A stretch of 64,000 nucleotides of DNA from Glandiceps talaboti (Eukaryota > Hemichordata > Enteropneusta > Spengelidae). The notes under the pieces were generated by a model. The model worked only from the letters and a program-made list of their open reading frames with translations. It was not told the DNA's origin and searched no databases. Positions 38,176 to 49,047 of the stretch are shown here, piece by piece. Both the position numbers and the translations under genes were made by a program. Numbering within the stretch: position 1 is the first letter of the stretch; each line of letters starts with the position of its first letter. Where the stretch lies: NCBI RefSeq assembly GCF_964340395.1, contig NC_135552.1:131001-195000 (forward strand), written 5' to 3'.

Positions 38176-38539
38176 ATTTACTACGTTATACTTACCTGAA
38201 AAACAGAAAACAAATTGTGTCTTATAAGGGGATCTCCTCTAATGTAAATGATGTACGTCATGGAGTTCCTCAAGGCAGTATACTAGGTCCACTATTAATC
38301 ATTGCATTCATGAACGACATGCCACTAAGTGTAAGTACAAATGTAGATATGTTTGCTGATGATACCACTATTAGTGAAAGGGGTGCTAAACTATGGGGGC
38401 CCGTTCTGGTCACAATTATGTAGAAATAATAAAACTACTGCTGTAATTAATATTATGTATTCCCCGAATTATTTCAATGTGCTAGAATTAGTTTAATGTA
38501 GTCTAGAACTAATTTTTATAATGGCTGCAATTAATAGCT

Positions 38540-39335
38540 CGCGCAGTGGCTCAATGACTAGTACGCATGCGCGTCATATATACTATCCGAAAAAAATTGG
38601 TGGTTCTCCCAAGGATGCATTGCGGCGCGTAGTGACTACGTATGCGCCTTCCATATACTATGTGCATTCTCCACGCACTACCGTATAGTCATACAGGCGA
38701 CGCCATGCATTGCAATATTGTAACAGTAGGCCTGTTGGCACAATTATCGTAACATTGTAACGAGTATCGAGGCATCACTGTACCCCTAGTAGAAATTGTT
38801 TCACTATTTGGAAGTTTGACTATGGTATGCGATAAGGACCACTCATGACATAGCGCAGTTGAATTTTCGGGTTGTGGAAGTGCAGTTTTGATATTTATAT
38901 TGTCGAATGTTACTGCACCAACAAACATAGTAAAGTAGTTATTCTTTTTAGAACATGTAAAAAAATTCAATTATCGATCCTAAATCATTGAGTTGAATTG
39001 AGAAATCACGATGTTCGGCAACATGTCAACAAAACATTTGTCCAAAGACCAACGTTGGTGGAGGGTCTATGATAAGTAGGCTGATTGAAAATGAACAATA
39101 TTAATCTAATGGCTATGATGATTTTTTAAACCAACAACTGCATAGAGTGTTGACTTTCTTTACTTCTCATCCATGTCAGAGAATTAGATGTCATTCTGAC
39201 ATTCAATAAAATAAATTTTGATTGTCAACACCCCTGGAAAATGACCCAAATCAAGTGTATCAACCCTGGCCCAGGCAGCCGGTCACAAATGAATCTACCC
39301 TGCGCAAGCTTATGGGCATTGCCTAGTTGTGATAT
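38540..39335. mobile_element. Dispersed element, copy 2
   Basis: Matches 9850-10640 throughout. It contains an extra segment near 39000-39045 (CACGATGTTCGGCAACATG) that is missing from copy 1. Positions 38906-38972 are inverted relative to copy 1. ATTAAT occurs on both outer sides, a possible but unproven target duplication. Confidence 0.75.
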
Positions 39336-40130
39336 TATTAATATGTATTCCTTGAATTAATTAAATGTGTTTTGATTAATTTTATGTACTGGACTTATTT
39401 GTATGTAGTCTAGAATTAATTTTATGTATTCCTTGAATATGCCTGGAAGATTTCAGGTAAAAAAAGATGGCAAATGGAGTTGCTTGAAAAAAAATCCAGA
39501 TATGAGTGGGTGATGGAAAAAAACGATGGACCACTGCTGCTAGAAAAAAAATGTCTTGGCAGGGAAATGATGCACAGGTTCGAGTATACTGTTCAACCTG
39601 CTCGTACCTCTCCAACCAGGACACTTGTCAAATCATGACAAAACATTTTCAAACACATGTCAGGGACCAGTCAGTTTAGTTGGCCTGTGGTACATACATT
39701 TGTATATATTTGTTCTTGTCTCTCTTTCTTTCATAATTTTTTTAAACATTACTTCAAGGGTTCAAACATAACTATACATAAAATTATGTCATATACATGT
39801 ATTACTTTGCTACCACACTTAGTAGTTCACAGGGTTATTGCTTACATTGCCGTTTTCTTAAGAAAATATCGTACGAATCCTGCTGCTACAAATGCATCAT
39901 TCTCTATACTAGTAGAAATATTAAAGCAGGATGGACATTTTCTTTCGTTAACCTTTCAAATATGGAAGTATATTTTAAATGAGTGTTTCTGTCAGTTTTA
40001 TTGATCCTGTATATTGTATTTGTCTCTTATTTGTATTTCTGTGTGTTTTACCTATCCTGCTTTTAGCTATTAAACCAGGTTATCTGTATGATTTTAACGC
40101 TCTTTAAATAAAGTTTAAATAAATATATTG
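39336..40130. other. Probable LINE 3' region and unassigned intron DNA
   Basis: ATGTATTCCTTGAATT-type subrepeats (38455-38530, 39345-39440) lie on both sides of the dispersed element and are probably the 3' untranslated part of the LINE. The rest is AT-rich with no named feature. Confidence 0.45.
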
Positions 40131-41340
40131 CAAGTATAAGAGATTTATGGACAACTAAATGAATATTCCAAAAGTGTATGCAAATGTGCCTAGCAACAAG
40201 ACCACACCCATAGCAACAGCCAGATGATTGCAAATATTGCAAAGATATCAACAGGAAATAATCTGTCTGTCTGTCTGTGGGTGGATGTGTGTGTGTGTGT
40301 GTAAAAAACCGCTGAACCGATTGCCATGATATTTGGTGGGTCCATTACCTTGGGTGTCTAGTTAAGAAATTGTTCAAATCAAAATGATCTTACCACCAGT
40401 TTGTGATTTGGGTATGGGAAATGGTATTTTTGGTCAAAAAACTTAAACTCAATTTCTACTGGGCTGAAAGTTGAGTGAAACATTCTTCAGGGTGATTTTA
40501 CTATGAATTGTTCATGACATAATGGTCCCATCAGTGATATGCAAATTAGGGCTAAAATGTGTCTTTTTGGTTAAAAATCTATAATTCCAAAACTACTGAG
40601 CAGATTGGGCTGAAATTTAATTGGAATGCATCTAGGGATGTATGGACAAAGATATATTTAAGCATACAATGATTCCATGAGTGATATGCAAATTAGGTGT
40701 AAAAATGTTCATTTTTGGTCAAAAACTTATATCTCAAAATGTACTTGGTCAGTGAGTCTGAAACTTGGTGAGATGTTTCTGAAAGTGTTATTCTGCAGAT
40801 TTTCTTCAAAACATTTGGACAAAATTGGTCATAGCAACCATGCCCATGCCCATAGCAACAGCCAAACGGTCGTGTATTTCACAAAGATAACAGGGATTAA
40901 TAGACAATTGATTAAACATTCAAACAATGTATGTAAATTTGCCTAGCAACAAGACCACGCCCATAGCAACAGCCAAAAAATCAGGTATATTGCAAAGATA
41001 ATAGGAATTGAAAGACAAATGAATAAACATTCCAAAAAATGTATGCAGATGTACCTAGCAATAAGACCACGCCCATAGCAACAGCCAAATGATCACATAT
41101 ATTGCGAAGATAATATCAGAAATTCATACACAAGTGAACAAAAACATTCAAACATGTATGCAAATATATCTAGCAACATGACTATGCCCATAGCAACAGC
41201 CAAATGACCTCGTTTATCACAAAGATAGCAACATGGTTGGATAGGCAACTGGATAGTCATTCAGCAAATGGACTAGCCTATGGATAAACAATTTTGAAAA
41301 CTGCAGTTATGCTACAACGCCATTTGCGATATTTTTTTTT
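40131..41340. repeat. RepA copy with partial tail in front
   Basis: One tail unit at 40175-40250 is followed by a new head (TCTG run at 40261-40280), central modules (40530, 40678) and tail units at 40830-41200. It ends with ACTGCAGTTATGCTACAACG near 41300. Confidence 0.9.
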
Positions 41341-41618
41341 CTTCGCCACTTGATTGTATATATATATTATTTATTTGCCAGAGGTTGAAAAATGTTTACA
41401 TATCAAGTGAGGAAAATGAAATAATCAAGTAATCACATCGCCAATTAGGAAAAGTATATATAACAGAATAACTTGAACTTCTGGCTGGACCACAAAAATA
41501 GTTTGTTCAAACTAGTCGAGTTCGAGGCCCAAGGAAAACATATACAGTAATATGATATAAAAAAATAACCAAAAAACAAACAAACAAAAACTTGAAATAA
41601 CAGACCAAAACGAAAGCG

Positions 41619-41621
<3 letters not shown>

Positions 41622-41656
<35 letters not shown>

Positions 41657-41712
41657 GCAAGCAGACAAACAAACAAGCAGGGAAACACACACACACACAC
41701 ACACACACACAG
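41622..41712. repeat. (AC)n microsatellites at the 3' side of a LINE
   Basis: Two AC runs are separated by an AAGC/AAAC-rich spacer. They lie about 100 bp downstream of the minus-strand LINE ORF2 stop and may be its simple-repeat tail. Confidence 0.85.
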
Positions 41713-41805
41713 AGCAATGTCTTAATACCAAAAAGAAATACACATGTCGAAAATATATACAAGGGGCAAACGAAGGTTATAACGATATTTTCAGAGTAAA
41801 TTGAC

Positions 41806-44742
41806 TTAGACTAGTAAATACTGTTTTAATTTGGATTTAAAGGTAGATCTTGTTCCTATCTTTTTCAGTTGGTCAGGTAACGAATTCCAGTGTTTTGTGG
41901 CTGTGTACTTAAAACTGTGTTGGCTCAAAGTGAGATTAACTTTTGGAATGTAGAATTTGTCTCCTGTTGAGAGTCGTGTCACATAATTATGTGGTATTGG
42001 GTCGAGGTAGTCATGCACTGTCTGTGAGAAATTGTTGTTTTTCAAATCAAAGATAAATAAACAAGTATTAAATATACATAACTGGTGAACATTTAAGATG
42101 CTAAGTTGGCGAAACAGAGGGGCAGAGGGAGCACGAAAATCAGAAAATGTGATGAGTCGGAGTACTTTCTTCTGAAGATTTAAGATAGGTTGAAGAAATG
42201 ACTTATAGGTATTTCCCCATATCTCGATACAATAAGACAAATGGGGTAATATCATGGAATTATATATTAGGAGAAGAATTGATTTTGGCATATAGTGTCG
42301 AATTTTTGAGATAATTCCTATGATGGGGGAAATTGAATTGATAACTTTTTCGATATGCGAATTCCAAAGCATGTGTTGATCTAAAGATACTCCTAGGTAA
42401 TTAATTGAAGCAACTCGACGTATCTGAGAATGATTAATGCTCAGGCTCCCCTCTGTTTTCACTGATCGTTGAGAAGTCTTGATTATCATAAAATTCGTCT
42501 TATCCGCGTTGATTGTGAGCATATTTGCATCACACCAATCGCAGACTTTCCTAAAATCAAAATTGAACAGGTCAAGCTGAATGATATCAGATTTGTCGTT
42601 AATAAATTGAAACAGATTTGTGTCGTCAGCAAACAGACGAAAATCAAATGCATTTGTGGAGTGTATAATATCATTGATGTAGATCAAAAAAAGTATTGGG
42701 CCTAAAATAGAACCCTGTGGAACACCACATGTGATATCTCTATAAGATGACAAGTTATTGTTGACATTTACACACTGTTTACGCTCAGAGAGATAATTTT
42801 TGAACCAGAGTAACGGCAAACCTCTGATACCATAATGATTTAATTTCTCTATAAGAATGTTATGGTTGATTGTATCAAAAGCCTTCCTTAGATCAATGAA
42901 AATACCAAAAGTTAAATAACCCTTGTCCAGTTTGTCGGCAATACCAGTGACCAAGTCAGTTAGGGCAAGTTTCGTGCTGTGCTTTTTCCGAAAACCAAAT
43001 TGAGTCCTTATAAGGATGTCATATTTGTCGAGATAGTTGATGAGTTGATTATTGACAATAGATTCCATTACTTTGCTAAGTATGGGTAAAACTGAGATTG
43101 GTCGATAATTACCAACATCAGTTGGCGATCCTTTTTTGTAAATGGGTATTACCTTGGCGATTTTTAATTCATTGGGACAGATACCATGACTCAATGAACA
43201 ATTTACTATATGGGTGAGTGGAAGTGCAATTATATCTGCGGAATGCTTAACTAACTGGGGATTGATCATATCTTGTCCTGTGGCTTTTCGAGAGTTGAGT
43301 TTTGATATTTCCAAGACGATGTCATCTTTGTTGACAGGGTGAAAGAAAAATGAATTTGGATAGTTCCCCTTTAGATATTGGTTGAAATCAATGTTATGTG
43401 TAATCTTGGCAGCAAGATTCGGACCAATACTTGTAAAATATTTATTGAATTCATCAGCGATGTCAGTACAGTCAGTCAAACATGTATTGTCTGGGTTGTT
43501 GGTAATTATTTTGTCAGGGGCAAGTTTCGTCGGTGTCTTATTTAAGATTTCTTTGATAATTTGCCATGTTTTGTTCGTGTCTCCATTTGCATGCCTTACT
43601 TTGTTTGCGTAGTACCTTTTCTTAGCCGACCTAAGGAGCTTTGTCAGAATGTTTCTGTACGTCTTGTATTTACTTTTAAGTTTATCATTACTGGAGTTGT
43701 TTTTCATTTTTGAGAAGATTTTGTGCTTAGTATTGATAGATTTTAAAATACCTTTAGTAATCCAAGGTCTCTTGATTGATTTAGGTGATTTGGTTACTTT
43801 TTTTAGGCGAAGGTGTCTCTTGATGACATTATGAAATAAATTATAAAAAGTTGTATATGCCTCGGATGCATCATGGCAATCATAAACTGATTGCCAAGAT
43901 ACATCACTTAGGTCAGCTAAGAAGGCGTCTTTGTCGTAATGTCTGAAGTCGTAAGTCTGTGTTTTGGTGTCTGGCTTAAAAACATGATGAATATTCTTGA
44001 CAACACCAAAAATTGGAAAGTGGTCAGTTATGTCAGTTTCAATAACACCACTTTCAATAAAGTAGTCAGTGATGTTAGTAATCAAATGATCGATGACTGT
44101 ATTTGATGTATCAGTAACTCTGGTAGGGGTATCAATTATCTGTGTCAAATTATATGTATTGAGAAGTGTGTTATAGTGGATAATAGATGGAACATCTGAT
44201 GATGTGTCAATGTTCATATCCCCCAGGATGATACAATCATTACCTTTTGCAAACATCTGGTCTAGGCATGCCTCTAAACTGACAATGAATTCATTAAAAG
44301 GAGTATTTGGTTTCCTGTAAATGACACTTATGATAAATTTTTTGTCATTCATGATGGCCTCAACAAAGACTGATTCACAGTGGCTAATTTTACTTGTGTT
44401 TATGCGAGTGACTGAGAGGGAGGTGTGAAAATACAAAGCTACTCCTCCACCTTGAGACAACTCACGATCACACGTTATCAAATCGTACGAAGGCAAGTTG
44501 TAAAGACAACAATTTGACTTGGGATGTAACCACGTTTCTGTGAGAGCAATAAAGAGAAAATTGTGATCTAATATGTTCAAGAATGCAACAAAGTCATCAT
44601 AGTTCTTTGAGAGAGATCTGATATTACAGTGTAGAAAAGAGCATGAGTTGATGGAGAAATCGCTGTTCGATTTAAACTGGTCAATAGTGTATGACTTACA
44701 ATTGTATTTGACAGTGGTTTCTTCAATCATCTTGAAAGTCAT
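41806..44742 (-). CDS. LINE ORF2: endonuclease plus reverse transcriptase (CR1/Jockey group)
   Basis: The frame is uninterrupted over 978 codons, which is full length for this group. The N-terminal apurinic-like endonuclease shows HCNIRSLSKNYDDF (about residue 40), ALTETWLHP (about 68), GDMNIDTSS (about 173), PTRVTDTSNTVIDHL and TDITDHFPIFG (about 240). The RT domain shows NYRPISVLPILSKVME, GIFIDLRKAFDTINH, CGVPQGSILGPILF and FRLFADDTNLF with both catalytic Asp. The C-terminal tail (LLIYNSMILPHLSYCIEIWG, KHWNSLPDQLK) is complete. The protein nicks target DNA and copies its own RNA. ATG 44742 follows the ORF1 stop by 30 bp in the same frame. All motifs are intact, so the copy may be young. Confidence 0.93.
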   Translation of the reverse strand: MTFKMIEETTVKYNCKSYTIDQFKSNSDFSINSCSFLHCNIRSLSKNYDDFVAFLNILDHNFLFIALTETWLHPKSNCCLYNLPSYDLITCDRELSQGGGVALYFHTSLSVTRINTSKISHCESVFVEAIMNDKKFIISVIYRKPNTPFNEFIVSLEACLDQMFAKGNDCIILGDMNIDTSSDVPSIIHYNTLLNTYNLTQIIDTPTRVTDTSNTVIDHLITNITDYFIESGVIETDITDHFPIFGVVKNIHHVFKPDTKTQTYDFRHYDKDAFLADLSDVSWQSVYDCHDASEAYTTFYNLFHNVIKRHLRLKKVTKSPKSIKRPWITKGILKSINTKHKIFSKMKNNSSNDKLKSKYKTYRNILTKLLRSAKKRYYANKVRHANGDTNKTWQIIKEILNKTPTKLAPDKIITNNPDNTCLTDCTDIADEFNKYFTSIGPNLAAKITHNIDFNQYLKGNYPNSFFFHPVNKDDIVLEISKLNSRKATGQDMINPQLVKHSADIIALPLTHIVNCSLSHGICPNELKIAKVIPIYKKGSPTDVGNYRPISVLPILSKVMESIVNNQLINYLDKYDILIRTQFGFRKKHSTKLALTDLVTGIADKLDKGYLTFGIFIDLRKAFDTINHNILIEKLNHYGIRGLPLLWFKNYLSERKQCVNVNNNLSSYRDITCGVPQGSILGPILFLIYINDIIHSTNAFDFRLFADDTNLFQFINDKSDIIQLDLFNFDFRKVCDWCDANMLTINADKTNFMIIKTSQRSVKTEGSLSINHSQIRRVASINYLGVSLDQHMLWNSHIEKVINSISPIIGIISKIRHYMPKSILLLIYNSMILPHLSYCIEIWGNTYKSFLQPILNLQKKVLRLITFSDFRAPSAPLFRQLSILNVHQLCIFNTCLFIFDLKNNNFSQTVHDYLDPIPHNYVTRLSTGDKFYIPKVNLTLSQHSFKYTATKHWNSLPDQLKKIGTRSTFKSKLKQYLLV

Positions 44743-44772
44743 GTGTACTTAGATAGAATGTCAACAGTTTAG

Positions 44773-45642
44773 TTACTTAATGTGGAGAATATCAGGAATT
44801 GATGCAATTCTTACGACGGGGGAGTTGTCTTCTTTTCTCACGCATACTTTGCCATTTTGTGTCCATATGTACTTCCATTTCGCTTCTTTACGCTTGGTAT
44901 TGGCTTCAAATAAAAGTTTCTTGGTCTTGGGTGTTAGTTGTTCATTTATGTAGATTCTATTACTTGTTTGTTTTGGAGCGGCAAATCCGATATCTGACGT
45001 CGTTTTGTTCCTTAACCTTTTCTTGGCTTGGTATATTTTATTCCTTACTGTTCGTCTCGTAAATCTAACGATTATGGCAGGTACTTGATGTTCTTTCTTC
45101 TTAGGAAGACGGTGGCTTATGTCGATGTCACTTTCGGATACTGGTACTCCTATAGCATTTGCTATCCTTGTTACAATTTCATCTGTGTTTTCATTTTGAT
45201 TGACTGGTATACCATGTATTTCCAGGTTATTTCTGCGTGTATATTGTTGCATGTCCTCAATTTCGTTTTCTGACTGTTTGAGTTTGTTTTCCGCCATGTC
45301 CAACTTCTTACGTAATGCTTTATTTTCGGATAGGAGGTCTTGTACGTCTTTCTTGTAGTCTTCAAAGAATGTATTCATGTAGTTCACAGATTGTTGAAGT
45401 TGTTGTAAGGTAGAAACCATGTCTGTGAATTTGTCTACCTTCTCACAGAGAGCATCGAGTCTACTTTCGATAGTTGTACTTTTTAACGGGGTTCCACTCT
45501 CACTTTCCGCCATTTTGTCTATAGTAAGATCGGGTTTTCCACTGTTTCTGGGAAATCGATTAGATTCACATATTCTGCAAAGATGTAAGTCCCCTTGGCA
45601 CAAACGTACATTCCTGTTGGTGCCGCAGTCATTACACTTCAT
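44773..45642 (-). CDS. LINE ORF1: zinc-finger, coiled-coil, RRM-like RNA-binding protein
   Basis: 289 codons. The N-terminus has Cys/His pairs (CNDCG, then RLCQGDLHLCRIC) suggesting a PHD/zinc-ribbon type finger. Residues about 65-135 form a heptad-rich coiled coil. RRNNLEIHGIP and VPAIIVRFTRRTVRNKIYQ mark the RRM-like and C-terminal domains seen in L1/CR1-type ORF1 proteins. The product would coat the LINE RNA. It ends with TAA. Two further in-frame stops (TGA, TAA) follow before the ORF2 ATG, so ORF2 translation needs reinitiation or internal entry. Confidence 0.88.
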   Translation of the reverse strand: MKCNDCGTNRNVRLCQGDLHLCRICESNRFPRNSGKPDLTIDKMAESESGTPLKSTTIESRLDALCEKVDKFTDMVSTLQQLQQSVNYMNTFFEDYKKDVQDLLSENKALRKKLDMAENKLKQSENEIEDMQQYTRRNNLEIHGIPVNQNENTDEIVTRIANAIGVPVSESDIDISHRLPKKKEHQVPAIIVRFTRRTVRNKIYQAKKRLRNKTTSDIGFAAPKQTSNRIYINEQLTPKTKKLLFEANTKRKEAKWKYIWTQNGKVCVRKEDNSPVVRIASIPDILHIK

Positions 45643-45662
45643 TATGCTTAGCTATATAAGGT

Positions 45663-45811
45663 TTAGACGAGTTTTACCTCTCCTTCAGAGGGATTTTTCA
45701 CGGAGCGACTTTCATAAGGTGCAACCTCGTTGTGCGCCATTGTTAGTCGTGCATCTTCGATCGTATCGTCGATATGGTCATCCTTGTTCTTAGAGTCATG
45801 AAAGTCAGTTC
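45663..45811 (-). CDS. Terminal exon of an unidentified gene
   Basis: After a pyrimidine-rich acceptor ending TAG, the exon reads TDFHDSKNKDDHIDDTIEDA, then RLTMAHNEVAPYESRSVKN, and closes with EVKLV and TAA at 45663-45665. The first codon is split. It looks like a hydrophilic C-terminal tail of about 48 residues. A GTAAAA inside the last codons could be an alternative donor. The LINE ORF1 begins 20 bp further on, so the LINE 5' end lies in or next to the 3' untranslated region, or this stretch belongs to the LINE leader. A diverged inverted copy at 32005 supports real exon/intron structure. Function unknown. Confidence 0.45.
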
Positions 45812-47294
45812 CTAAAAAAGTTTTATTTCATTACAGTCATCAAAATATATCTTTTCACTATTGAAATCCATGTCATCAAACATGTTTGGTAACCTGATAC
45901 TACTGTACTACATGTACACATTGTACATGTATACTATAGTACACACACAGTAACTGAGGTTTTGAGATGTCTGACAGACTGTCAACATCCGGTCAGAACA
46001 TATCTTTAGCCCAAATGTCACATTACTTTACATTATCAAACGTAACATCGTGACTTCATACATAAACAACAGGCCTTTAATTAGGATTAAAAGATTATCA
46101 CTAAGGGGCCATGTCATTTTAAAACTGACGCACTACAAACGTAATTCCTTCATTTAGGGGGTGGGGAGGGAGTTCATTTCGTTATAAGGATTTTTAATTT
46201 TTTACTAAAATGGAATCAAAAGAGGCAATGCTATTTTTCTTATCTTGAAAAAATGACAGTCAGAAACTTTGTCGACATACAATGTACACAGAGAGATGTA
46301 TTTTTCTAAAATAACCTTATCTCATTTACTTGTACCAGCAACTCTTGGTTTTCAAAATGTCCGGCATATCTTTACATTTTAGGATTACCTAATGCCAAAT
46401 TCTAGACGGGTTAGCTGTTTAGACATGAGGAGATTCATCATCACAAATATAAACAACACTGCTCTCCACTATGTAGGTAACAACATGTGATCTCGTAAAC
46501 GAAGTGGGTATGTGATCAGAGCTGATCGTTCCATCGTAGTGGCAACTTTTAAGGACCATCACGATAATTTATTTGAATAGACTATGTGGAGAGGAGGACA
46601 TTGCCAAAATCCATCTACACAAAGGTTCTAAATTAGGCCATGTTGGGGTATATTATGTGAAACTAATATGAATGTAAATCCAGAAATTACCATTATGTCA
46701 CATGTTTGATGTAAACCTCTAAACTTGGACTAAATTGTTGTAGATAGCGTGGTATTGCGAACGTTTATTTCAGCACTAGGAACAAGTTGATCGTTCGACT
46801 GATGTTGATTTAATCCTTGTATTAACGTGAAAATCAAAAGATCAATCACCTGAAATAATTATTCCGCAATAGTTTAGTAATTCCAAACAGATTTGTAGAT
46901 GTTTTCATGTGATAGTTGAAATATGCAATGATGCCTGTGAAAGCCGTGGCCACCGTCAACGTGTTCATCACTGTCATGGTGTGACAGTCAAAATCAATGT
47001 GTATAAATTATGGAAACGTGCGAATAAAAAACAACTAGACAGAAACAACTTGAAGGCTAAAAAGGATGAGAACTGGTAAATACAATTTCCAGTTGAAACT
47101 ATGTTTTGTAGAGACTCTAATCTTCAGGTTCAATTATCGAAATTAAGCAAAATCTTGCATTATATCAGACACTGTGTAGTATTTATTTGTCACCACCAAT
47201 TTCTTTGAAATCATGTCTCCATTCATTCACATAGAAGTAAAGTATTTCAGGGGGTGGGGAACTGTGTTTTCAATGAAGACTTGTTATTTTCCAG
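45812..47294. other. VPS18 intron 3' part
   Basis: No exon or named repeat found. It ends with acceptor TTGTTATTTTCCAG at 47294. Confidence 0.45.
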
Positions 47295-47383
47295 ACGACT
47301 GTATCAGTTTATTGGTATCATCCCTACTTCAGCTGAAGCACCTGTGTTTTCCTATGTATTCCAGAGTTATGAAGATAGTCCAG
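47295..47383 (+). CDS. VPS18: VPS18 exon
   Basis: 89 bp between TTTTCCAG and GTATGA. It reads RLYQFIGIIPTSAEAPVFSY and ends SYEDSP plus one base of an Ala codon. RLYQFIG followed by a variable insert and PVF..F..YED.P is specific to VPS18 beta-propellers. It follows exon 20892-21004 in phase 2 and feeds exon 47639 in phase 1. Confidence 0.92.
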
Positions 47384-47638
47384 GTATGAATGCAGTATAA
47401 TACCAAATCAAAACTCATGTAGTTAATGTGTGATATGGACTCTCTACCCATAAGCTGTATTGCTATTTTTAATTAATTTGAATGTGCAATTGAAAAAAAA
47501 GTAGACCAACTCCTCTCTACTAGTCATTGATAGTATTAGTATGTTAGTTCAACTGTTCTCTTATCTTTTCTGTTGATCCACAATTGTTCATTATGATTTG
47601 ATAACAAAATGAGTTTTGTATTTTGTTTTGCACAATAG

Positions 47639-47737
47639 CTAGTTTCTTGGAGTTACCAGGTAACTTTGGATACAGTGAATTGAAGTTCTATGTACAGAAA
47701 CACAGATCACCACCAAAGAACTTTGCATGGATGACTG
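47639..47737 (+). CDS. VPS18: VPS18 exon
   Basis: 99 bp between CACAATAG and GTAAGT. It reads SFLELPGNFGYSELKFYVQ, then PPKNFAWMTG with the last Gly codon split. The FLELP/SELKFY/FAWMTGPG sequence is the best-conserved part of the VPS18 N-terminal domain. Both splice sites are canonical. Confidence 0.95.
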
Positions 47738-47759
47738 GTAAGTGAACAAGATGACTGGT

Positions 47760-47843
47760 ATCACACACACACACATGCACGCACACGCTCACACACATGC
47801 ACACGCACGCTCACACACATGCACACACATCTACACTCACAAC
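47760..47843. repeat. (AC)n-rich microsatellite in VPS18 intron
   Basis: Imperfect ACACACATGCAC/GCTCAC repeats. Confidence 0.95.
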
Positions 47844-47885
47844 TTCAACACCAAATTGTCAAATCTATGACATCAAAGAAATATT

Positions 47886-47944
47886 TATGGTGATTTGGAC
47901 TACAGTGGACAGTCCAGAGATGAAACAGCTGAGAGTAGATTGAT
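47886..47944 (+). pseudogene. Partial intronic duplicate of the next VPS18 exon
   Basis: GGACTACAGTGGACAGTCCA and AACAGCTGAGAGTAGATTG repeat the exon at 48010-48058 with a few changes and a stop after RL. There is no acceptor in front, so it is probably not spliced in. Confidence 0.85.
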
Positions 47945-47986
47945 ATAGGTTTGAATTGCAATATTTACATTCAATTTATTGTTTAG

Positions 47987-48149
47987 GACCTGGTGTATAC
48001 TATGGTAATATGGACTACAGTGGACAGTCCAGAGATGTAACAGCTGAGAGTAGATTGTTACAGTATCCTCTAGATGATGGAGAAAAGTTTGTACCACCAG
48101 TATCAATGGTTGTGACTGAATTCCATGTGCTTCTACTCTTCCCAGACAG
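47987..48149 (+). CDS. VPS18: VPS18 exon
   Basis: 163 bp between TTGTTTAG and GTAGGA. It reads GPGVYYGNMDYSG, then QYPLDDGEKFVPPVSMVVTE and FHVLLLFPD with a split Arg. The GPGVYYG and VLTEFH.LLLF.DR blocks identify VPS18. It follows exon 47639-47737 with a split Gly. Confidence 0.95.
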
Positions 48150-48214
48150 GTAGGATCGAATAAATCCATTACTATATCCTTGTCAAATTAAAATAATTAT
48201 AGTACATGTATCCT

Positions 48215-48860
48215 GATTACAGTGATTTCTTGGTGTCAGTATAATCCCTTCAGATCTAGTCACCACATGTGTGTGATGTAGGCAGTAATCGCTTGATGTC
48301 AATAGCCCCTTCAGATCTAGTCACCACATGTGTGTGATGTAGGCAGTAATCGCTTGATGTCAATAGCCCCTTCAGATCTAGTCACCACATGTGTGTGATG
48401 TAGGCAGTAATCGCTTGATGTCAATAGCCCCTTCAGATCTAGTCACCACATGTGTGTGATGTAGGCAGTAATCGCTTGATGTCAATAGCTCCTTCAGATG
48501 TAGTCACAACGTGTGTGATGTAGGCAGTAATCGCTTGATGTCAATAGCCCCTTCAGATCTAGTCACCACATGTGTGTGATGTAGGCAGTAATCGCTTGAT
48601 GTCAATAGCCCCTTCAGATCTAGTCACCACATGCGTGTGATGAAGGCAGTAATCGCTTGATGTCAATAGCTCCTTCAGATGTAGTCACAATGTGTGTGAT
48701 GTAGGCAGTAATCGCTTGATGTCAATAGCCCCTTCAGATCTAGTCACCACATGTGTGTGATGTAGGCAGTAATCACTTGATGTCAATAACCCCTTCAGAT
48801 GTAGTCACCACATGTGGATGATGTAGGCAGTAATCTCTTGGTGTCAATATAGTCCCTTCA
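48215..48860. repeat. 61-bp minisatellite in VPS18 intron
   Basis: About ten copies of CTTCAGATCTAGTCACCACA...GATGTAGGCAGTAATCGCTT start at 48248, 48309 and so on, with small deletions in some units. Confidence 0.95.
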
Positions 48861-48989
48861 GTTCAACTCTGACTTATGACATGATCTTTTGGAGAATAAA
48901 TAAAAGACTATTATATAATTATGCTTCTTTTACATATTGTTATACATCAAACTTGTTTCACTGTTACTTAGCTCATTTCCTCTCTTTAG

Positions 48990-49047
48990 GTTAAAAGCTA
49001 TGTGTGTCCTAAATGAACAGCTAATCTTTGAAGATATCTTCTCTACA
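48990..49047 (+). CDS. VPS18: VPS18 exon
   Basis: 58 bp between CTCTTTAG and GTAAGT. It completes the Arg codon, then reads LKAMCVLNEQLIFEDIFST. This matches the VPS18 segment that follows LLF.DR. It is the last VPS18 exon I can see; the rest of the propeller, the helical-repeat region and the RING domain are not in the following 15 kb, which are transposons. Confidence 0.9.

Larger units (their letters stand above)
33640..38425 (+). pseudogene. LINE (CR1/Jockey-type) interrupted twice
   Basis: Endonuclease part 1 at 33998-34361 contains VTETRLNGS and DIELIWIQ. The frame continues at 36199-36280 with FNVDLIKNNNES and NYQLTQLIM, then at 36657 with FPTRVTD and LIDHIYS. A linker and RT follow: KHPKLPAWLNNDI near 37000, FFDLRVAFDMID at 37780, HGVPQGSILGPL at 38260 and MFADDTTI at 38350 (catalytic ADD kept). 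Multiple frameshifts occur between 37140 and 37750, and a tandem expansion sits at 37850-38175. Two insertions (34366-36194 and 36281-36656) split the endonuclease. No ORF1 was identified, and the 5' limit is uncertain. Confidence 0.8.

Noticed and set aside
41445-41762. Cys/Val-rich minus-strand frames near 41.6 kb
   Set aside because: They are translations of the AC microsatellite.
42469-45793. Plus-strand frames of 60-124 codons opposite the LINE
   Set aside because: They are shadows of the intact minus-strand ORF1 and ORF2, and of the exon at 45663-45811.
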